This document shows, one piece after another, positions 60,447-64,000 of a stretch of 64,000 nucleotides of DNA (positions are counted from its first letter, which is position 1; each line of letters starts with the position of its first letter). Under the pieces are notes generated by a model. The model had not been told where the DNA came from and did no database searches. It saw nothing but the letters and a program-made list of their open reading frames with translations. The DNA lies in the NCBI GenBank assembly GCA_944321495.1, contig CALULP010000012.1, positions 62,001 to 126,000 on the forward strand. The letters run 5' to 3'. The position numbers and the translations under genes are program-made. This DNA comes from an uncultured Bacteroides sp. (lineage in GTDB: Bacteria; Bacteroidota; Bacteroidia; Bacteroidales; Bacteroidaceae).

Positions 60447-62492
60447 ATGAGAAAACATTTTATGGTTATGGTAGCATCATTTATGGCTCTTACTGGTTGT
60501 GGAGAGGGTACTAATAAAGTGGATAATATGGAATATTTTGATTATACGGTGGAACAATTTGCTGACCTGCAGATTCTTCGTTATCATGTGCCCGGCTTTG
60601 AAGACTTGTCGTTGCAGCAAAAACAATTGGTTTATTATTTGACGGAAGCCGCTTTGCAAGGACGCGATATCCTATTTGACCAAAATGGGAAATACAATCT
60701 GACTATCCGCCGCATGTTGGAAGCTGTTTATACCCATTATCAGGGAAATAGGGAGTCGGATGATTTTAAGGCGATGGAAATTTACTTGAAACGTGTATGG
60801 TTTTCCAATGGCATCCATCATCATTATGGAAGTGAGAAATTTGTGCCGGGTTTTAGTCCGGAATTTTTCCGGCAGGCATTGGAGGGAATTGATGCTTCAT
60901 TACTCCCGATGAAACCAGGGCAAACTCTGGATAAACTTTGTGAAGAGGTATTCCCCGTTATTTTCGACCCTTCGATAATGCCGAAACGGGTTAATCAGGC
61001 TGCCGGTGAAGACTTGATATTGACATCGGCCAGCCATTATTATGATGGTGTGACCCAAGCTGAAGCCGAGGATTTTTATAATGCAATGAAGAATCCGGAT
61101 GACCAGTACCCTGTATCTTACGGTTTAAATAGCCGTCTGGTCAAGGCAAACGGGAAACTTCAGGAACAAGTATGGAAAGTAGGCGGGCTTTACGGACAGG
61201 CTATCGAGAAGATTGTATATTGGTTGAAAAAGGCCGAAAGCGTGGCAGAAAACGACCAGCAAAAAGCTGTTATATCCAAGTTGGTGGAGTTTTATGAAAC
61301 TGGTGATTTAAAGACATTTGACGATTATGCGATTTTATGGGTGAAAGATGTGGACTCTTTGGTCGATTTTGTAAATGGCTTTACGGAAACATACGGAGAC
61401 CCGTTAGGATTAAAAGCAAGTTGGGAATCTATTGTTAACTTTAAAGACTTGGAGGCTACCCGCCGAACAGAAATAATCAGCAGCAACGCCCAGTGGTTTG
61501 AAGACCATTCACCGGTAGATGCCCGTTTTAAGAAAGAAAAAGTGAAAGGGGTTTCAGCCAAAGTGATTACTGCGGCTATTTTGGCGGGTGATTTGTATCC
61601 GTCAACCGCAATAGGCATTAATTTGCCTAACTCAAATTGGATTCGTAGTGTGCATGGTTCAAAGTCTGTCACTATAGGTAACATTACGGACGCTTATAAT
61701 AAGGCTTCGCATGGTAACGGTTTTCATGAGGAATTTGTATATAGCGCAGATGAGTTGGCGTTGATAAATAAATATGCCGATCTGACCGATGAATTGCATA
61801 CCGATTTACATGAATGCTTGGGGCATGGCTCAGGCAAGATGTTGCCAGGGGCTGATGCCGATAGTCTGAAAGTGTATGGGTCTACCATTGAAGAAGCGCG
61901 TGCCGATTTGTTCGGCCTTTATTATGTGGCAGATGCCAAATTGATTGAATTGGGATTGCTGCCCGACGCAGATGCTTATAAAGCCCAGTATTATACTTAT
62001 ATGATGAATGGCTTGATGACCCAGTTGGTGCGTATTGAGCCGGGTAACGATATTGAGGAAGCACACATGCGCAATCGTCAGCTTATTGCCCGTTGGGCAT
62101 TTGAGAAAGGCAAGTCCGACAACGTGGTGGAATTGGTGAAGAAAGAAGGCAAAACTTACGTCAAGATAAACGATTATGAAAAGTTGCGTGGTTTGTTCGG
62201 GCAATTGTTGGCCGAGATACAGCGTGTCAAGTCTACCGGCGATTTTGATGCTGCACGCGATTTGGTGGAAACATACGCCGTAAAAGTAGACCCGGCTTTG
62301 CATGCAGAGGTATTGAAGCGTTATAAGCGATTGAATCTGGCACCTTATAAAGGTTTCGTTAACCCGAAATATGAAGCCGTCACGGATGAGGAAGGACGTA
62401 TAGTCGATGTCAAAGTCGACTACAGTGAGGGTTACGCCGAGCAAATGCTGAGATATAGCCAAGACTATTCCACGTTGCCTGCCGTTAATTGA
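60447..62492 (+). CDS. Dipeptidyl-peptidase III-like M49 metallopeptidase, lipoprotein
   Basis: A 681-residue protein starts MRKHFMVMVASFMALTGC with a lipobox LTGC. The zinc site of peptidase family M49 is present as HECLGHGSGK (the HEXXGH pattern) followed by the third ligand in 'STIEEARADLFGLYYVADA'. Other DPP III-like segments are 'FNGFTETYGDPLGLKASWES'-type sequence near residue 310 and 'YTYMMNGLMTQLVRIEPG'. DPP III removes dipeptides from the N-terminus of oligopeptides. The lipoprotein signal suggests that it acts at the periplasmic face or cell surface, unlike cytosolic eukaryotic DPP III. Confidence 0.88.
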   Translation: MRKHFMVMVASFMALTGCGEGTNKVDNMEYFDYTVEQFADLQILRYHVPGFEDLSLQQKQLVYYLTEAALQGRDILFDQNGKYNLTIRRMLEAVYTHYQGNRESDDFKAMEIYLKRVWFSNGIHHHYGSEKFVPGFSPEFFRQALEGIDASLLPMKPGQTLDKLCEEVFPVIFDPSIMPKRVNQAAGEDLILTSASHYYDGVTQAEAEDFYNAMKNPDDQYPVSYGLNSRLVKANGKLQEQVWKVGGLYGQAIEKIVYWLKKAESVAENDQQKAVISKLVEFYETGDLKTFDDYAILWVKDVDSLVDFVNGFTETYGDPLGLKASWESIVNFKDLEATRRTEIISSNAQWFEDHSPVDARFKKEKVKGVSAKVITAAILAGDLYPSTAIGINLPNSNWIRSVHGSKSVTIGNITDAYNKASHGNGFHEEFVYSADELALINKYADLTDELHTDLHECLGHGSGKMLPGADADSLKVYGSTIEEARADLFGLYYVADAKLIELGLLPDADAYKAQYYTYMMNGLMTQLVRIEPGNDIEEAHMRNRQLIARWAFEKGKSDNVVELVKKEGKTYVKINDYEKLRGLFGQLLAEIQRVKSTGDFDAARDLVETYAVKVDPALHAEVLKRYKRLNLAPYKGFVNPKYEAVTDEEGRIVDVKVDYSEGYAEQMLRYSQDYSTLPAVN

Positions 62493-62510
62493 TGGTTAGT
62501 AATCTTTCTT

Positions 62511-62547
62511 AGTGAGGAGGCTGTAAAAGATATCCGGTCTCCTCACT
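62511..62547 (+). terminator. Hairpin terminator after the M49 peptidase gene
   Basis: AGTGAGGAG (62511-62519) pairs with CTCCTCACT (62539-62547). A T-rich tract, TGATATTTTAG, follows. Confidence 0.65.
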
Positions 62548-62555
62548 TGATATTT

Positions 62556-62563
62556 TAGCTTTG
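62556..62563 (+). promoter_or_regulatory. -7 element of the alkylation-repair-like gene
   Basis: TAGCTTTG matches TAnnTTTG and lies 51 bp before the ATG at 62614. Confidence 0.5.
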
Positions 62564-62613
62564 GTATTTATAAGGGCATGGCGGCCTTTTTTGTTTTTCC
62601 CAAAATACTTCTA

Positions 62614-63276
62614 ATGGATTTACATCAACAACTGAAAGAAATAAAGACCCAACTCCGTTTGTCCATGAATGGAGCTGTGTCGCAAAGCATGCGTGAAAAA
62701 GGGTTGGTTTATAAACTGAATTTTGGGGTGGAATTGCCCCGCATTAAAGCCATTGCTGTCCAGTATGCCCAAGACCATTTGTTGGCGCAGGCTTTGTGGA
62801 AAGAAGACATCCGTGAATGTAAAATCATGGCGGGCCTTTTGCAACCCGTGGATAGCTTCTCACCGCAATTTGCCGATATTTGGGTAGAGGATATTCATAA
62901 TATCGAAATAGCCGAACTGACGAGTATGAATCTTTTCCAGCGTTTGCCTTATGCTCCGTCTAAATCTTTTCAATGGATTGCTGACGGACGAGAATATGTT
63001 CAGACTTGCGGATTCTTGACCGCAGCCCGGCTTTTTATAAAAAACGGCGCCATGGACGAGCGGACGGCCAATGAATTTCTTGACCAGGCAATAACGGCTT
63101 TCCTGGTCGGACCGTACCATGTGCGCAATGCGTCGATGGCTGCTATTCGCCGTTTTATGCAGTATAGTGAAGAAAATGCCTTCTTGGTATGCCGCCGGGT
63201 TGAGCACTTGGACGGTTCTTCAATAGAGTCCGGGCAAATGCTTTATAACCTGGTGAAGGACGAAGTGTCGGTTTAA
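62614..63276 (+). CDS. DNA-alkylation-repair-like HEAT-repeat protein
   Basis: The ATG at 62614 gives MDLHQQLKEIKTQLRLSMNG and 220 residues; an ATG at 62578 would add 12 hydrophobic residues and sits very close to the predicted transcription start. The protein is all helical, with 'LAQALWKEDIRECKIMAGLL', 'VEDIHNIEIAELTSMNLFQR' and 'GPYHVRNASMAAIRRFMQ', resembling the ALK/HEAT repeats of AlkC/AlkD-type glycosylases. It is close in length to AlkD. Whether it removes alkylated bases is not shown. It lies 79 bp before the Fur-family gene. Confidence 0.7.
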   Translation: MDLHQQLKEIKTQLRLSMNGAVSQSMREKGLVYKLNFGVELPRIKAIAVQYAQDHLLAQALWKEDIRECKIMAGLLQPVDSFSPQFADIWVEDIHNIEIAELTSMNLFQRLPYAPSKSFQWIADGREYVQTCGFLTAARLFIKNGAMDERTANEFLDQAITAFLVGPYHVRNASMAAIRRFMQYSEENAFLVCRRVEHLDGSSIESGQMLYNLVKDEVSV

Positions 63277-63293
63277 ATTTTCCATATAATACG

Positions 63294-63323
63294 TTTGCTT
63301 TCCACAAAAAAGGATTAACTTTG
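63294..63323 (+). promoter_or_regulatory. Promoter of the Fur-family regulator and purA
   Basis: TTTG (63294-63297), an 18-bp spacer and TAACTTTG (63316-63323) fit the consensus, with a leader of about 25 nt. Confidence 0.6.
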
Positions 63324-63355
63324 TTCGCTGTTAGAAAACGTTTTGCGTTGTCAGT

Positions 63356-63847
63356 ATGGAAAGTCAGAATGTGAAAGATACGGTCCGGCAGATATTCACG
63401 GAGTATTTGAATGCCAATGGGCATCGCAAAACTCCTGAGCGTTATGCCATTCTCGATACGATTTATTCTATCGAGGGACATTTTGATATTGACACATTAT
63501 ATTCATTGATGGTTGACCAGGAAAAATTTCGGGTTAGCCGGGCAACGCTTTACAATACCATTATCTTGCTTATTAATGCCCGTCTGGTTATTAAGCACCA
63601 GTTCGGAAACTCTTCGCAATACGAAAAAAGCTACAATCGTGATACACATCATCATCAAATCTGCACTCAGTGTGGCAAGGTTGTGGAGTTCCAGAATGAA
63701 GAGTTGCAGCGTGCCATAGCCAATACTAAATTAAGCCGTTTCAGCCTGTCACATTATTCTTTATATTTATATGGTCTGTGTAGCAAGTGCGAACGTGCCA
63801 ACAAACGGAAACAAATCAATAACAATCATCATAAGAAAGAGAAATGA
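63356..63847 (+). CDS. Fur-family transcriptional regulator
   Basis: A 163-residue protein with the Fur layout: winged helix (about 10-90; [20 protein letters not shown], '[20 protein letters not shown]') and a dimer domain with the His-rich metal segment [14 protein letters not shown]. Two CxxC pairs (CTQC and CSKC) form the structural zinc site. It should repress genes in response to iron, zinc or peroxide; which one is not visible. Its stop overlaps the purA start by 4 bp (ATGA, 63844-63847), so the two are translationally coupled, an odd pairing of metal regulation with purine synthesis. Confidence 0.9.
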   Translation: MESQNVKDTVRQIFTEYLNANGHRKTPERYAILDTIYSIEGHFDIDTLYSLMVDQEKFRVSRATLYNTIILLINARLVIKHQFGNSSQYEKSYNRDTHHHQICTQCGKVVEFQNEELQRAIANTKLSRFSLSHYSLYLYGLCSKCERANKRKQINNNHHKKEK

Positions 63848-64000
63848 AAGTTGACGTACTATTAGGATTACAATGGGGCGACGAAGGCAAAGGCAAAGTT
63901 GTTGATGTATTGACCCCGCGATATGATGTCGTTGCTCGTTTTCAAGGTGGTCCCAATGCCGGACATACATTGGAATTTGAGGGGCAGAAATATGTGCTCC
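63844..64000 (+). CDS. purA: Adenylosuccinate synthetase (5' part, runs off the window)
   Basis: The frame opens with ATG at 63844 and stays open to the window edge. The N-terminus [20 protein letters not shown] and then GGPNAGHT are the unmistakable GTP/IMP-binding motifs of PurA. The enzyme joins IMP and aspartate using GTP in AMP synthesis. Only about 52 residues are visible, so completeness cannot be judged. It overlaps the Fur-family gene by 4 bp and is probably cotranscribed with it. Confidence 0.95.
   Translation, partial: MKVDVLLGLQWGDEGKGKVVDVLTPRYDVVARFQGGPNAGHTLEFEGQKYVL

Overview
The window is from a Bacteroidales chromosome, most likely a Bacteroides-like gut commensal. Four things point there: a SusC/SusD pair inside a polysaccharide utilization locus (PUL), a hybrid two-component regulator ending in an AraC helix-turn-helix, DUF4493 and DUF3843 proteins, and many Bacteroidetes-type promoters (TTTG-N19-21-TAnnTTTG). 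No rRNA, tRNA, CRISPR array, complete insertion sequence or prophage was seen. The window begins inside a lipoprotein gene and ends inside purA.

Layout. 1-3975: three tandem DUF4493 lipoproteins (minus), the first cut by the window edge, divergent from an AraC regulator. 3988-6897: a GNAT/FemAB-like protein, a small Cys-rich protein and an RsmF-like rRNA methyltransferase. 7105-14044: a heavy-metal RND efflux operon (TolC, CzcA-like pump, CzcB-like adaptor) preceded by a His/Cys-rich protein and a lipoprotein. 14128-25478: housekeeping genes, namely CCA-adding enzyme, glutamate dehydrogenase, a PiT phosphate transporter with a PhoU-like tail, polyphosphate kinase, a phosphodiesterase, rmlA-rmlB and menA. 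25593-28571: an unusual PEP-synthase-like protein with receiver domains fused to an ATP-grasp domain.

28726-46674 is the most interesting accessory region, an amino-sugar (chitin- or chitosan-type) locus. It holds a sensor-less hybrid two-component regulator; an operon of ROK sugar kinase, amino-sugar-phosphate isomerase, MFS sugar transporter and a GH18-ThuA fusion; a Gfo/Idh/MocA oxidoreductase; and on the other strand GH9, secreted ThuA, SusC, SusD, a secreted hypothetical protein and a second secreted ThuA. Two near-identical operator-promoter modules, one before the regulator and one before the kinase operon, suggest that the regulator controls itself and the catabolic operon. Outer-membrane import (SusCD), cleavage (GH18, GH9), inner-membrane import (MFS), phosphorylation (ROK) and isomerisation would then form one route. 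Three ThuA domains and an oxidoreductase raise the possibility of an additional oxidised-sugar (3-keto) branch.

46999-64000: a second glutamate dehydrogenase, an M24 peptidase, a DUF3843/GtrA/CDP-alcohol phosphotransferase operon, an NtrB/NtrC-type system downstream of a TolC gene with a convincing sigma-54 promoter and upstream palindromes, hisB, ruvA, meso-diaminopimelate dehydrogenase, a small AraC-type regulator, an M49 peptidase, a DNA-alkylation-repair-like protein, a Fur-family regulator and the start of purA.

Non-coding structure includes a 22-bp tandem-repeat family at two distant intergenic sites, a MITE-like element of about 207 bp, a tandem palindromic 24-bp repeat beside menA, and several clear hairpin terminators. 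All functions are assigned by reading motifs; no database search was run.
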